Assembly (NCBI RefSeq): GCF_900215375.1
Contig: NZ_OBEF01000001.1
Location: forward strand, 124,001 to 188,000
DNA: 64,000 nt
DNA from: Enterobacter sp. CC120223-11
GTDB taxonomy: Bacteria; Pseudomonadota; Gammaproteobacteria; Enterobacterales; Enterobacteriaceae
Direction of reading: 5' to 3'
This document shows, one piece after another, positions 1 through 9,876 of the stretch; position 1 is the first letter of the stretch; each line of letters begins with the position of its first letter. Both the position numbers and the translations under genes were made by a program. A model generated the notes under the pieces. It did no database searches, was not told the origin of the DNA, and saw only the letters and a list, made by a program, of their open reading frames with translations.

Positions 1-351
1 CGGGCCTGCGGTGGCGACAAGAGGTTTACGTTCCCCTATCGCTTGTTTCAGCTGCTGGTTGGTGTAGTTACGGATTTGATCCAGAGCCTGCTGCCCCACC
101 TGAGTATCAGGCTTAGGCACCGGGTAATAAACGATCGGGTTGTAAACAACGTTGTCGTAATTGGCTGGATTGTAATGCGGATCTATCCAGCGCAATTCCG
201 GCTTACCTGAAGCGGATTGCGCCTCATGAAGATCGGAATATTTCTTCAGGAATCCGGAATACTGCTCGGGTTGCGCGAGTTTTGAAGCACAGCCTGATAT
301 GGCAAGCGTGGCGGCAAATGCGGCCACTTTAAAATACGTTTTGCTACGCAT
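1..351 (-). CDS. ydcL: YdcL-like DUF3313 lipoprotein, C-terminal part outside the window
   Basis: The first 117 codons are present and the 3' end runs off the left edge. The N terminus is a lipoprotein signal with lipobox I-S-G-C near residue 21, followed by a segment rich in Tyr and Pro (VYNPIVYYPVPKP) that I recognise from E. coli YdcL, a DUF3313 protein of unknown function. Ala at +2 after the Cys predicts transport to the outer membrane. In K-12 ydcL adjoins tehB; here a peptide-binding protein and a peptidase gene separate them. Function is not known. Confidence 0.85.
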   Translation of the reverse strand, partial: MRSKTYFKVAAFAATLAISGCASKLAQPEQYSGFLKKYSDLHEAQSASGKPELRWIDPHYNPANYDNVVYNPIVYYPVPKPDTQVGQQALDQIRNYTNQQLKQAIGERKPLVATAGP

Positions 352-454
352 AAGTAAGTCCCTGTAAATGCAAAAATGCGCGGAGGTTATATCAAAAGAC
401 ACTGCAGTTTGTGTGGGAAAAAGAGCGGCGAGGTAAATATTAGGAATTTAACTA

Positions 455-477
455 TCACCCGCCGTGACGACGGGTGA
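455..477 (-). terminator. Candidate hairpin downstream of the peptide-binding protein gene
   Basis: TCACCCG pairs with CGGGTGA across a 9-nt loop just after the stop codon of the DppA-like gene. The tract that follows on the minus strand is not U-rich, so termination strength is doubtful. Confidence 0.35.
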
Positions 478-486
478 AGCGGGCTT

Positions 487-2079
487 TTACTTCATGTCGA
501 CTTGCCAGAACAGATGCTTGCCGAACGGGTCAATTTCGTAGCCGGTGACGTTTTTGCGAACCGGTTCAAAAATGGTGGAGTGAGCAATCATCACCGCAGG
601 CATCTGGTCGTGCATCATCTGCTGCGCCTGCTTGTACAGTTCGGTACGTTTCTGTTGATCGGTTATCGATTTCGCTTCAGCAATCAACTTATCGAACGGC
701 GCGTAGCACCACTTCGCCGAGTTGGAACCGCCCTGTGCCGACTGGCAGGTAAACAGCGGGCCGAAGAAGTTATCCGGATCGCCCGTCGCGGTTGTCCAGC
801 CCATCAGCGCCGCCTGGTGTTCACCGTCCTTCACCCGCTTCAGATACTCGCCCCATTCATAGGTGGTAATGGTGGTTTTGACGCCAATTTTCGCCCAGTC
901 CGCCTGGATCATCTCCGCCATGCGTTTAGCATTTGGGTTGTACGGACGCTGAACCGGCATAGCCCACAGGTCCACGCTGAGGCCGTCAGCAAAGCCCGCT
1001 TCTTTCAGCAATGCTTTGGCCTTTTCAGGATCGAAATCGTAATCCTTCAGTTCGCTGTCTGCGCTCCACACACCCGGCGGCAGCAGGTTTTTCGCCGCAG
1101 TGCCCGTGCCCTGGAAAACCGCTTCGATGATGGCTGGTTTGTTGATGGCCATCGCCAGCGCCTGGCGCACCTTCACGTTATCAAACGGCGGCTTTTGCGT
1201 GTTGAACGACAGGAAGCCGGTGTTCAGCCCCGCCTTGCTCATCAGGTTGATGTCTTTGTTAGCCTTCATTCTCGGCAGATCGGCCGGGTTGGGGAACGGC
1301 ATCACCTGGCACTCGTTTTTCTCAAGCTTTGCGTAGCGCACGGAGGCGTCTGGCGTGATGCTGAACACCAGTCGGTCGATTTTCGATTTGCCCATCCAGT
1401 AGTCCGGGTTGGCGGTATACAGAATGCGCGAGTCTTTTTGATACTGCGCAAGCTTAAACGGCCCGGTGCCGATCGGATCCATATCGACCCGCTCCGGCGT
1501 GCCCGCCTTCAGCATGGCATCCGCGTATTCTGCGGAAAGTATCGAAGCAAAATACCAGCCCAGGTCTGCCACGAAAGGCGCTTCCGGGTGCGCCAGCGTG
1601 AAGCGCACGGTGTGGTCATCCACTTTATCAATGGCCGTGATCAGCTTGCCAAATTCCAGACTTTCAAAGTTGGCATAGCTGCCGCCGGAGACTTTGTGAT
1701 ACGGGTTGTTCTCATCCTTCTGGCGCATGAACGAGAAGATCACGTCGTCGGCGTTAAAATCACGAGTGGGTTTGAAATATTTATTGCTCTGGAACTTCAC
1801 TCCGGGCCGGAGATGGAAGGTATAAACCTTGCCGTCTTCACTCACGTCCCAGCTTTCTGCGAGGCTCGGCACCAGTTCCGTGGTGCCCGGTTTGAAATCA
1901 ACCAGACGGTTGTATACCGGCACGGCGCTGGCATCCACGCTGGTGCCAGAGGTGTACAACTGCGGGTTAAAGTTCTCCGGCGATCCTTCCGAACAGTACA
2001 CCAGCGTTTTCGCCGCCACGGTGGAACTTACCGTCAGGGCGAGCATGGCCAGCGTCAGCGTTGTCAGTTTGCAATTCAT
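487..2079 (-). CDS. Periplasmic peptide-binding protein of an ABC transporter, DppA paralogue
   Basis: SBP family 5 solute-binding protein, 530 residues from the chosen start. After a signal peptide ending V-A-A-K, the mature N terminus (TLVYCSEGSPENFNPQ) and many later segments (DPIGTGPFKLAQYQKDSR, VQRPYNPNAKRMAEMIQADW) match E. coli DppA closely, so it probably binds dipeptides or related compounds for DppBCDF. No permease or ATPase genes are next to it, so it presumably uses the housekeeping transporter. The ATG at 2079 has AGGA seven bases upstream; the in-frame ATG two codons earlier does not. It diverges from the PepT-like gene, suggesting a shared job in using peptides. The exact ligand cannot be told from sequence. 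Confidence 0.88.
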   Translation of the reverse strand: MNCKLTTLTLAMLALTVSSTVAAKTLVYCSEGSPENFNPQLYTSGTSVDASAVPVYNRLVDFKPGTTELVPSLAESWDVSEDGKVYTFHLRPGVKFQSNKYFKPTRDFNADDVIFSFMRQKDENNPYHKVSGGSYANFESLEFGKLITAIDKVDDHTVRFTLAHPEAPFVADLGWYFASILSAEYADAMLKAGTPERVDMDPIGTGPFKLAQYQKDSRILYTANPDYWMGKSKIDRLVFSITPDASVRYAKLEKNECQVMPFPNPADLPRMKANKDINLMSKAGLNTGFLSFNTQKPPFDNVKVRQALAMAINKPAIIEAVFQGTGTAAKNLLPPGVWSADSELKDYDFDPEKAKALLKEAGFADGLSVDLWAMPVQRPYNPNAKRMAEMIQADWAKIGVKTTITTYEWGEYLKRVKDGEHQAALMGWTTATGDPDNFFGPLFTCQSAQGGSNSAKWCYAPFDKLIAEAKSITDQQKRTELYKQAQQMMHDQMPAVMIAHSTIFEPVRKNVTGYEIDPFGKHLFWQVDMK

Positions 2080-2172
2080 GTCCATTTCCTGTTCTTATTG
2101 GTTTAGCCTTCCATTGATAACATCAAAAACATTCTGCAAACACCTGAAAACATGAATAAAGAAGGAATCACT

Positions 2173-3405
2173 ATGTCACTGCCGCTCGCCAGTCAATTAA
2201 CCCAACGCTTCTTCCGCTACCTTGCCATCACCAGTCAGAGCGACCCCAGCGCAACAACCTTGCCGACTACCGTCGGTCAGCACGAGATGGCACGTGAACT
2301 GGCGAAAGAGCTGAAACAGCTGGGTCTGGCCGATATTGAAATTGATGAGCACGCCACCGTGACCGCCGTTAAAAAAGGGAATGTCCCCGGTGCGCCGCGC
2401 GTCGGTTTTATCACCCATATCGACACCGTGGACGTCGGTCTCGCGCCGGATATTCATCCACAAATTCTGACGTTTACTGGTGAAGATCTCTGCCTCAATG
2501 CGCAGAAAGATATCTGGCTGCGCGCACAGGAGCATCCTGAAATTCTGGCCTATCCGGGCGAAGAGATTATCTTCAGCGACGGCACCAGCGTGCTCGGGGC
2601 GGATAACAAGGCTGCGGTAACCGTGGTGATGACGCTGCTGGAAAACATAAAACCTGAGCATCGCCACGGCGATATCGTGGTGGCGTTTGTCCCAGACGAA
2701 GAAGTCGGCCTGCGTGGTGCGAAAGCGCTGGATACCGAACGCCGCTTCAACGTCGATTTTGCCTGGACCATCGACTGCTGCGAACTCGGCGAGATTGTTT
2801 ATGAGAACTTCAACGCGGCCGCCGCGGAAATCCGCTTTACCGGCGTCACCGCCCACCCGATGTCGGCCAAAAACGTGCTGGTCAATCCGCTGCTGATGGC
2901 GACGGACTTTATGAGCCACTTCGATCGTCTGGAAACGCCGGAACACACCGCAGGCCGCGAGGGCTATGTCTGGTTCAACGGCATGGAAGCCGTACAGAGC
3001 AACGCCGTACTGCATGCCAGCATTCGTGACTTTGATAAAGCGAGCTTTGAGCGCCGTAAACAGCAAATTGGCGAAGTAGCCGGGAAAATTGCCGCGCAGT
3101 ACCCCACGGCCAAAGTGGAGTATCAGATCAGCGATACCTACAGCAACATCAGCAACGCGATTGGCGAAGATCGTCGTGCGGTAGATTTGATGTTTGAGGC
3201 GATGGAGAGTCTCGGCATCACGCCGAAACCAACGCCGATGCGCGGCGGCACCGACGGCGCGGCGCTCTCCGCCAAAGGATTACTGACCCCGAACTTCTTC
3301 ACCGGCGCGCATAACTTCCACTCGAAGTTTGAATTTCTGCCGCTGAAATCGTTCGAGGCCTCGTACAACGTTGCCCTGCAACTCTGCCTGCTGGCCGCGC
3401 GTTAA
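2173..3405 (+). CDS. pepT: Peptidase T-like M20 metallopeptidase (aminotripeptidase family)
   Basis: A 410-residue M20B peptidase. Zinc-site landmarks are visible in order: THIDTVD, then [10 protein letters not shown] with the bridging Asp, then the catalytic DEEVG, and a C-terminal HNFHSKFEF His. The dimerisation (lid) domain lies between. Length agrees with PepT (about 408 residues), but the sequence is clearly divergent from E. coli PepT, so this looks like a paralogue. It likely removes the N-terminal residue of tripeptides in the cytoplasm. The start at 2173 follows AAGGA with good spacing. Its stop codon shares TTAA with the convergent tehB stop (4-bp overlap). The divergent neighbour encodes a DppA-like peptide-binding protein. 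Confidence 0.85.
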   Translation: MSLPLASQLTQRFFRYLAITSQSDPSATTLPTTVGQHEMARELAKELKQLGLADIEIDEHATVTAVKKGNVPGAPRVGFITHIDTVDVGLAPDIHPQILTFTGEDLCLNAQKDIWLRAQEHPEILAYPGEEIIFSDGTSVLGADNKAAVTVVMTLLENIKPEHRHGDIVVAFVPDEEVGLRGAKALDTERRFNVDFAWTIDCCELGEIVYENFNAAAAEIRFTGVTAHPMSAKNVLVNPLLMATDFMSHFDRLETPEHTAGREGYVWFNGMEAVQSNAVLHASIRDFDKASFERRKQQIGEVAGKIAAQYPTAKVEYQISDTYSNISNAIGEDRRAVDLMFEAMESLGITPKPTPMRGGTDGAALSAKGLLTPNFFTGAHNFHSKFEFLPLKSFEASYNVALQLCLLAAR

Positions 3406-3998
3406 GCGGGTTTGCGGGCGAGCATGGTGGCGAAGCGCAGTTTGATGCGGTTGCCGTCGGCGTCGGTACGGTGCAGTTCGCCAACGTCTTCGTTGTAGCG
3501 CTCGAACGCCCAGCCTTCGTAGTAATTTTTCAGTTCGCCCGCTTTAAAAGCAAACGGGAAGCCGACGGTGCAAGGATAATCGTCGGTGTCCATCGCCGCC
3601 ACGATCAGGTTCCAGCCGCCCGGCTTCGTGCAGCGTTGCATATTGGCGATAAGTCCCGGAATGGTGTCCGCTTCGAGGAACATCATCACCACGGTGGAAA
3701 GAATAAAATCGTACTCGCCGTCAAAGCTCAGCGTATTGAGGTCTGCCTCTTTTGCGTGCAGATTCTCCAGCCCTTCCGCCTGACGAATCGTCTCCAGATT
3801 ATTGATGCTCATCGCGTTTTTATCCCACGCGGTGACGTCAAAGCCGTTGGCCGCCAGGTACAGGCTATTACGCCCGCTCCCGCAACCCAAATCGAGGGTT
3901 TTGCCAGGTTGAATTTTTGTTGCCGCATGCAGCACTTCTGAATGCGTGCGGGTCAGGCCATATTTGTCGGTGAAGTAGTTCTCATCACGAAGGGTCAT
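3402..3998 (-). CDS. tehB: Tellurite methyltransferase TehB
   Basis: SAM-dependent methyltransferase of 198 residues, nearly co-linear with E. coli TehB (N terminus [20 protein letters not shown]). The SAM-binding glycine motif [10 protein letters not shown] is near residue 37, and acidic residue AWDKNAM follows at the end of strand 2. The family detoxifies tellurite and selenite by methylation together with TehA. The ATG overlaps the tehA stop in the arrangement TGATG, so the two are translationally coupled. The 3' end overlaps the convergent peptidase gene by four bases. Confidence 0.95.
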   Translation of the reverse strand: MTLRDENYFTDKYGLTRTHSEVLHAATKIQPGKTLDLGCGSGRNSLYLAANGFDVTAWDKNAMSINNLETIRQAEGLENLHAKEADLNTLSFDGEYDFILSTVVMMFLEADTIPGLIANMQRCTKPGGWNLIVAAMDTDDYPCTVGFPFAFKAGELKNYYEGWAFERYNEDVGELHRTDADGNRIKLRFATMLARKPA

Positions 3999-4999
3999 CA
4001 GGCATCCTTATCAGGTAATAGCGTATTGCGATCGACACGGGTCAGCAGTTTACCGCAGACCAGCAGATGCAGGGTACGAACGATCAACAACGCAATAATT
4101 GCATTGGTGAAAATAAACAGCGGCAGCGCGAGATGATGGAAAAAACCGTCCGGCGCGGCGTGGCCAAGATGCAGCCCCGTGGTGGCAAGGGCAGAAATAC
4201 CAAATGAAAAACTCCAGAACGAGGCATTAAACGGCTGTGCCATAAACCAGGGCAGCAGGCGCAGCATAAACAGCAGCTGCAGCAGACCGTAGCCGAACAG
4301 CATTTTTGCCAACACATCCGCATGACCGCCGTTCACGGCAAACCAGGCGCTGCAGGCCACCAGTGCGGGTGCCAGCTGAATGCCAAGCGAGGTGCGCAGC
4401 GGCGCGGGCAATTCACCGGCGCTGCGCAAGCGCTGAAGGATAACCGGTTCCAGGCTCAGCCAGGAGAAGATCCCGGCGCCAAGAAACACCAGACCCACAT
4501 CGGTATAGCCCAGCGCACCGCACGCCATCGCGCTGATAAAATTGTTCGCCACCGTCGGCAGATAGAGGCCCGGCGTTGTCGCCTCATTCGGGTGCTGCCC
4601 TCGCCATAATCCTGCGCTCTGCCACGCGGCATAGCACAGCTGCACTGCCACGCCGAAACCAAACATCACGACGGCCAGCCCCCGACACCACGGCGTCACG
4701 CCAATGGCGACCAGCATGGTCGTTGCCGGAAAAAGACTGACAAAGCTGCTGGCAAACGGGTGACGCATTTCAGTCAGCACGCTGTGGGGGAAGCGCATCA
4801 GCCGCAGCAGAAACGCCATGGTCAGCAAAACCCACAGAGCGATTGCCAGGCTCACAAACAGGTCACCAATCAGCGGCGGTACCGGCCAGATCGTGCTGGC
4901 ATAACGCCACGCAAACCCCATGCCGATAATGCCGAGGACCATGCCGAAGTAGCCCGCTGGCAGATGCAGAACCTTGCGTTGTTCGGAACTCGTGTTCAT
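3998..4999 (-). CDS. tehA: Tellurite resistance membrane protein TehA (SLAC1-type channel family)
   Basis: Polytopic inner-membrane protein of 333 residues with about ten hydrophobic helices, matching the voltage-dependent anion channel/SLAC1 family to which TehA belongs. Family knowledge: TehA resembles plant anion channels and, when over-expressed with TehB, gives tellurite resistance. It is first in a two-gene unit with tehB. Upstream, 112 bp separates it from the divergent ydcK. The E. coli order tehB-tehA-ydcK-rimL is kept exactly. Confidence 0.95.
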   Translation of the reverse strand: MNTSSEQRKVLHLPAGYFGMVLGIIGMGFAWRYASTIWPVPPLIGDLFVSLAIALWVLLTMAFLLRLMRFPHSVLTEMRHPFASSFVSLFPATTMLVAIGVTPWCRGLAVVMFGFGVAVQLCYAAWQSAGLWRGQHPNEATTPGLYLPTVANNFISAMACGALGYTDVGLVFLGAGIFSWLSLEPVILQRLRSAGELPAPLRTSLGIQLAPALVACSAWFAVNGGHADVLAKMLFGYGLLQLLFMLRLLPWFMAQPFNASFWSFSFGISALATTGLHLGHAAPDGFFHHLALPLFIFTNAIIALLIVRTLHLLVCGKLLTRVDRNTLLPDKDA

Positions 5000-5111
5000 T
5001 TGTGTTTAATCATTCAAAAATATTTGAAGATGCATTTTAAAGGAACCTTCTGCGCCGCGTCACGCAGATTCTTTGCTACGTTTATTTTAACGCCACAGAA
5101 AGAGAACGCCG

Positions 5112-6092
5112 ATGAACAAGTATCGCCTCAGCGAGTCCACCCGCGCGTACAGCTATCTGGAAGATGGCGATAAGAAAAACGTTACGCTGCGGCAAATCAT
5201 CGCCCTGCGCGATTTCGCTGATGTGGCCGCAGGCTCGTCTGGCGGCTGGGTCGATGCGGAATCGGCACTGAGCCAGGAAGGAAACTGCTGGATCTATGAC
5301 GAAAACAGCGTGGCGTTTGCCCATGTCAGCATTACGGATAATGCGCGGATCACACAGCCCTGTACGCTTTCGCACGGTGTGATTGTTGAAGGTAATACAT
5401 GGATAGACAATGCCACGCTCAGCCACCAGGCACGAATAAGTGACAACGTCACCGTTCAGTGTTCGCGCGTACGCGGCGAATGCCACCTTTTCGGTGATGC
5501 ACGCATCCTCAACCAATGCGACATCATCGCCGCCATCGGCCTGACGCGCGACAATACGCAGCATCTGCAAATCTATGATCGCGCCACCGTGAGCCGGTCA
5601 CGCATTGTTCACCAGGCACAGATTTACGGTGACGCCATTGTCGATCAGGCGTTCATCGAACACCGGGCGGAAGTCTTCGACAACGCGCTCTTACAGGGCA
5701 ACGAGGAAAACAACGTTTGGGTGTGCGACTGTGCGAAAGTCTACGGCAGCGCCCGTGTTGTCGCGGGCAGCGGCGAGGACGCAATTCCCACCCTGCGTTA
5801 CAGCTCTCAGGTAGCGGAGAACGCCGTGGTGGAAGGCAACTGCGTGCTGAAGCATCACGTGCTCGTTGGCGGGCACGCCTGGCTGCGCGGCGGCCCGATC
5901 CTGCTGGATGACAAAATCCTGATTGAAGGCCATGCACGCATCAGCGGTGACGTGGTGATTGAGCACAGGGTGGAAATCAGCGGCAACGCGGTCATCGAAG
6001 CCTACGACGGCGACACCATTCACCTGCGCGGACGCAAGGTGATCAACGGCGAGGAGCGAATCACCCGCACGCCACTGCTTGGCTCACTCTGA
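5112..6092 (+). CDS. ydcK: YdcK-like protein with left-handed beta-helix (hexapeptide) repeats
   Basis: 326 residues matching E. coli YdcK almost throughout, including [26 protein letters not shown] and [14 protein letters not shown]. Repeated short units of the form (small)-x-(I/V)-x-(G/D)-(N/D)-A are spread over the whole length, which is the signature of a left-handed parallel beta-helix as found in acyltransferases. No enzymatic reaction has been assigned to YdcK as far as I know. It ends slightly earlier than I remember for the K-12 protein, just after TRTPLLGSL. Its 3' end overlaps that of convergent rimL by nine bases. Confidence 0.9.
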   Translation: MNKYRLSESTRAYSYLEDGDKKNVTLRQIIALRDFADVAAGSSGGWVDAESALSQEGNCWIYDENSVAFAHVSITDNARITQPCTLSHGVIVEGNTWIDNATLSHQARISDNVTVQCSRVRGECHLFGDARILNQCDIIAAIGLTRDNTQHLQIYDRATVSRSRIVHQAQIYGDAIVDQAFIEHRAEVFDNALLQGNEENNVWVCDCAKVYGSARVVAGSGEDAIPTLRYSSQVAENAVVEGNCVLKHHVLVGGHAWLRGGPILLDDKILIEGHARISGDVVIEHRVEISGNAVIEAYDGDTIHLRGRKVINGEERITRTPLLGSL

Positions 6093-6650
6093 ACCTTCAT
6101 CAATAATGCGGGCGTAAATATTCTGGTCGTGATAGTGCCCGTTGAGAAACTCCGCCTGCCGCAGACAGCCTTCCAGCACAAACCCATTGCGCAGCGCCAC
6201 CCGGTTGCTGCTTTGGTTTTCGACACGGCATTTGATCACAAACCGCCGGACTTCACCCTGCTGTGAGTAATAGCGAATAAAGGCCTCCAGGCAGGCGGCC
6301 AGAATGCCCTGTCCCTGGTGCGATTCGTCCAGCCAGTAGCCAATATACCCGGTCTTATTGAGCGGCTCGATGGCGTTAAACGACAGCACGCCCACCACCT
6401 CTTCGCTTTTCACAATCAGGAACATCTTGGCGTAGCCCCGCTGATGCAGCAGACGATTGCTCAGCATATTTTGCCGGGTGTCTTCTTCACTGCCGACAAA
6501 CTGCGGCCAGTTCAGGGAGTGCTGTAGCCACTGGCGGTTTTTAAGAATCAGTTGGTGCAACTCTGAAACAAAAATATCATCGGCAGCCTTCAGCTTCAGC
6601 TCAGGTGAAACCTCTATCATTTCGTCCTGAAGCGGATTTTCCGGGATCAT
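6084..6650 (-). CDS. rimL: Ribosomal protein L7/L12 serine N-acetyltransferase RimL
   Basis: GNAT-fold acetyltransferase of 188 residues. Segments [31 protein letters not shown] (acetyl-CoA binding region) and [22 protein letters not shown] match E. coli RimL, which acetylates the N-terminal Ser of L12 to give L7. Two ATG codons are adjacent (6653 and 6650); AAGGAG lies five bases before the second, so 6650 is preferred. It converges on ydcK as in E. coli. The next gene upstream, hpxO, is divergent, and 141 bp separates them. Confidence 0.94.
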   Translation of the reverse strand: MIPENPLQDEMIEVSPELKLKAADDIFVSELHQLILKNRQWLQHSLNWPQFVGSEEDTRQNMLSNRLLHQRGYAKMFLIVKSEEVVGVLSFNAIEPLNKTGYIGYWLDESHQGQGILAACLEAFIRYYSQQGEVRRFVIKCRVENQSSNRVALRNGFVLEGCLRQAEFLNGHYHDQNIYARIIDEGSE

Positions 6651-6791
6651 CATGGCTCCTTTTCTGGGTAAGCTTGCACTAAAACAATGCAACATTCGTT
6701 TTTTTCGGACGCCAGCCCGCCACGGGTGGCTTTACAACGACTGGCACGCATTTTGCCTTATCCCTTTGTAACCCAAAGGAGAGACAGCAAG

Positions 6792-7949
6792 ATGAAAGCA
6801 ATCGTGATTGGTGGCGGCATTGGTGGCCTCTCGGCGGCCATCGCCCTGAAGCAGTGCGGCATCTCGACCGAAGTCTATGAGGCCGTGAAACAGATTAAAC
6901 CGGTTGGGGCCGCCATTTCAATCTGGCCTAACGGCGTTAAGTGCCTGAACTGGCTGGGAATGAAGGAGCAACTGCGAAAATTAGGGGGGCCGATGGAGTA
7001 TATGTCCTATCGCGATTTTCGCCTGAACCAGACCATGACGCGCTTCAGCATGGAGCCGCTGGTGCAAAGCGTCGGCGAACGCCCCTGGCCCGTGGCCCGC
7101 GCAGGGTTACAGGAGATGCTGCTGGAGACTTACGGACGCGATGCCGTGCAGTTCGGCAAACGCGTGGTCAGCGTTGAATCCTTTTCCGACGGCGTACGCG
7201 CCACCTTCGAGGACGGACATACCGCAGAGGCGGATCTGCTGATTGCCGCAGACGGGGCGCACTCGACAATCCGTAGCTGGGTTATCGGTGAACAGACGGA
7301 ACGCCGCTACGCGGGGTACGTAAACTGGAACGGTCTTGTGACCATTGATGAAGCTCTGGCCCCGGCAAACCAGTGGACCACCTGGGTCGGCGAAGGCAAG
7401 CGCGTCTCGCTCATGCCCGTGGCAGGAAACCGCTTCTACTTCTTCTTCGATGTGCCGCTACCAAAGGGGCTCGCTGAAGACAGGACCACGGTTCGCAGTG
7501 ATTTAGCGCGTTACTTCAGCGGCTGGGCCGAACCTGTACAGAAGCTGATTGCGCAGATCGACCCTGACACCACCAACCGCATCGAAATTCACGACATCGA
7601 ACCGCTTGAAACGCTGGTACGCGGCCGTGTGGCCCTGCTTGGTGATGCCGGACACAGCACCACGCCAGACATTGGCCAGGGCGGCTGCGCGGCAATGGAA
7701 GACGCGGTAGTGCTGGCGATGACGCTGCAGACGCACTCACTCGGCATTGAGGATGCCCTGCTGCGCTACCAGGAAAAACGCGCCTGGCGGGTGAAGGACC
7801 TGGTACTGAAGGCCCGCAAACGCTGCGACGTCACCCACGGAAAAGATATGCAGGAAACCCGCGCCTGGTACGACTCGCTGTGGCAGGAAAACGGCGACAA
7901 AATCCTCTCAGGCATGCGCGAAACCATCGTCGGTGGGCCGCTCGGCTAG
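6792..7949 (+). CDS. hpxO: FAD-dependent urate hydroxylase HpxO
   Basis: Flavoprotein monooxygenase of 385 residues, the length of Klebsiella HpxO (384). The N-terminal Rossmann motif GGGIGGLSAA binds FAD, and the second FAD motif is the GDAGHSTTPDIGQGG stretch near residue 285. KHGxDM-like and C-terminal GPLG features also agree with HpxO. Known reaction: NADH- and O2-dependent 5-hydroxylation of urate to 5-hydroxyisourate in the purine nitrogen route. The start at 6792 has AGGAG upstream. None of the other hpx genes (hpxDE, PQT, SAB) is in the window, so this copy stands apart. A LysR gene faces it tail to tail with only two bases between the stops. Confidence 0.88.
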   Translation: MKAIVIGGGIGGLSAAIALKQCGISTEVYEAVKQIKPVGAAISIWPNGVKCLNWLGMKEQLRKLGGPMEYMSYRDFRLNQTMTRFSMEPLVQSVGERPWPVARAGLQEMLLETYGRDAVQFGKRVVSVESFSDGVRATFEDGHTAEADLLIAADGAHSTIRSWVIGEQTERRYAGYVNWNGLVTIDEALAPANQWTTWVGEGKRVSLMPVAGNRFYFFFDVPLPKGLAEDRTTVRSDLARYFSGWAEPVQKLIAQIDPDTTNRIEIHDIEPLETLVRGRVALLGDAGHSTTPDIGQGGCAAMEDAVVLAMTLQTHSLGIEDALLRYQEKRAWRVKDLVLKARKRCDVTHGKDMQETRAWYDSLWQENGDKILSGMRETIVGGPLG

Positions 7950-7951
7950 CC

Positions 7952-8863
7952 TCACTCCCCGGCTTTCACAAAGTCGATAAACGCCCTCAGCGGTGGCGGC
8001 AGCAGTTTGCGTCCGGAATAGTACAGATACGGCCCCGCAAACGGCTGCCACCAGCCCTCAAGCAGCGGCACCAGCCGCCCACTGTCCAGATGCGGCTGCA
8101 GCCAGGCCTCGAACAGAGAGATCACACCGATGCCCTCCAGCGCCATCGTCACGCCTAAATCGACCGCCGTGCCGCCGCTGTAAATCAGCGGGCCGTGAGG
8201 TTCAATGTGCCGGATCTCCTCCCCACGCTGAAAGGTCCAGCGTTCGAGGTTACCTTTGGCGAAGCGCCCGCGAATGCAGGGCATTTTCAGCAGGTCATCG
8301 GGATGCTGAGGCGTGCCGTATTTTTCAAGCAAGGCGGGAGCCGCCGCCGTGGCGAATCGCTGCTCGCGCGGCCCGATCGGAATGGCAATCGTGTCCTGCT
8401 CCAGCCTCTCTTCGTAGCGGATCCCCGCATCGCACCCGGCGGCAAGAATATCCACCACGCCCGTTTCGGCGATCACCTCCACGCTGATGTCCGGGTAGCG
8501 TTGCAAAAAGCGCGTCAGCAGCGGCGCGAGAAACAGCCGCGTGGCATTCACCGGCACGTTCAGACGAAGATTCCCGGCGGGCTTATCCCTTGCTGAGGTC
8601 ACTGTCTGCAACGCATTCTCCAGCTCGGCAAAAGCAGGCGCAATCCGTTCGAGTAGCTGCTTACCCTGCTCCGTCGGCGACACGCTGCGAGTTGTGCGGT
8701 GCAGCAGCCGCACGCCTAAATGGGTTTCCAGCCGCCGTACAGCATCGCTCAACCCCGAAGGACTGAGCTGTAGCAGCCGCGCGGCCTCGCGAAACCCGCC
8801 CACATGGGCCACGGCGGCAAAGGCTTTCAGATCGCCCAGCTCATCAGCTGTCCGTTTTGGCAT
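7952..8863 (-). CDS. LysR-type transcriptional regulator
   Basis: 303 residues with an N-terminal winged helix-turn-helix (FREAARLLQLSPSGLSDAVRRLE, residues about 22-44; the usual Ser-Ala-Val-Ser core is replaced by Ser-Gly-Leu-Ser) and a C-terminal periplasmic-binding-protein-like effector domain. The ATG at 8863 follows GGAG with six-base spacing. It is divergent from the short-chain dehydrogenase gene at 9034 (170 bp between), the usual layout for a LysR regulator and its target. The effector is unknown. It also converges on hpxO; whether it controls hpxO cannot be judged from sequence. Confidence 0.88.
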   Translation of the reverse strand: MPKRTADELGDLKAFAAVAHVGGFREAARLLQLSPSGLSDAVRRLETHLGVRLLHRTTRSVSPTEQGKQLLERIAPAFAELENALQTVTSARDKPAGNLRLNVPVNATRLFLAPLLTRFLQRYPDISVEVIAETGVVDILAAGCDAGIRYEERLEQDTIAIPIGPREQRFATAAAPALLEKYGTPQHPDDLLKMPCIRGRFAKGNLERWTFQRGEEIRHIEPHGPLIYSGGTAVDLGVTMALEGIGVISLFEAWLQPHLDSGRLVPLLEGWWQPFAGPYLYYSGRKLLPPPLRAFIDFVKAGE

Positions 8864-9033
8864 GACTTTCTCCGTGATATCACCGGCAATTGGCACATTA
8901 TATTGCTCACTGTCCGCTTTAGCGAACGGGCCGTACGCCGCTGAGAGTCTTATCACGTCCGGGAGACGCGACTAAGCTGTGACGCATCTAAGCACGCCGG
9001 ACGGTTTCGGCCACGAATATCAGGAGCACATTC

Positions 9034-9819
9034 ATGTCTCATTCAGCAAAACGTTTAGCCCTCGTCACAGGTGCCACTTCCGGAATCGGCCAGGCTTTCG
9101 CCCGCCGCCTCGCCGCTCAGGGTTATGAAGTGATCGCCGTTGGCCGTCGTCAGGACCGCCTCGACGAGCTGGCCACTGAGTTTCTTGCCGGGCAAATTCG
9201 CCCCGTTACAGCAGATTTAACTCGTTTTGAAGACGTGGAGCGTCTGAGTGAAATCTGCCGCCAGGAGCCTCTCTCACTCCTGATTAACAACGCGGGCGTC
9301 TCGCACTATATGGGCTTTATTGACCTCCCTGTCGAAAAAGCCAGTGAGCTGCTTCAGGTGAAAATTGTCGCCCCGACGCTGCTGGCTCGCAACGCCGCCC
9401 CAGGCATGGTGGAACGTAAAAACGGTACCATCATCAACGTGGCTGGCATGCTGGGCTTCGGTGCCACCGCCCCGCTTGGTAAGGCTGCTGGACGCGCGAC
9501 CTATGTGGCTTCGCTGTCTCATCTGATTTCGCTGTCGCTTGCGCTCAGTGAAGAACTTAGGCCAGAAGGATTGCGGGTGCAGGTTCTTTGCCCTGGCGTG
9601 GTCGCCACCGAGTTTCACACCCGTCAGGGCATGGATTTAAGCGCCATTCCGCGCATGAGCGCCGATGACGTCGTTAGCGCCAGCCTGAAATCACTGGCAA
9701 TGGATGAAGTGGTTTGTGCACCGGGCGTGGAGGATGTCACGCTGATTGAACGCGCGTTAAATGCGAATTTGCAGGCGTTTGGCGGGCAGTCACCGAATCT
9801 GGCGGGGCGTTATTTGTAA
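9034..9819 (+). CDS. Short-chain dehydrogenase/reductase family protein with altered active site
   Basis: 261 residues with the SDR cofactor motif TGATSGIG (residues 11-18) and the structural NNAG motif near residue 87. The usual catalytic Ser position is Gly138 in NVAGML, and the YxxxK motif reads YVASL, so Tyr157 is kept but Lys161 is Leu. The distance from the Ser position to Tyr is 19 rather than about 13 residues. It therefore binds NAD(P) in all likelihood but may not be a classical oxidoreductase. It is transcribed divergently from the LysR gene and ends at a strong terminator shared with opgD. Confidence 0.85.
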   Translation: MSHSAKRLALVTGATSGIGQAFARRLAAQGYEVIAVGRRQDRLDELATEFLAGQIRPVTADLTRFEDVERLSEICRQEPLSLLINNAGVSHYMGFIDLPVEKASELLQVKIVAPTLLARNAAPGMVERKNGTIINVAGMLGFGATAPLGKAAGRATYVASLSHLISLSLALSEELRPEGLRVQVLCPGVVATEFHTRQGMDLSAIPRMSADDVVSASLKSLAMDEVVCAPGVEDVTLIERALNANLQAFGGQSPNLAGRYL

Positions 9820-9842
9820 GTAGATTACCTGGCATGTAAAAA

Positions 9843-9871
9843 AAACGGGCCCGCATAGTACGGGCCCGTTT
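9843..9871. terminator. Bidirectional rho-independent terminator
   Basis: AAACGGGCCCG and CGGGCCCGTTT form an 11-bp stem with a seven-base loop, flanked by A- and T-tracts. It lies between the convergent dehydrogenase and opgD genes and can serve both. Confidence 0.9.
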
Positions 9872-9876
9872 CGGTG

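Noticed and set aside
502-2106. 534-codon open frame opposite the DppA-like gene
   Set aside because: Composition is Arg/His-rich, as expected for the antisense frame of a GC-rich gene; no domain is recognisable and the other strand encodes a clear DppA relative.
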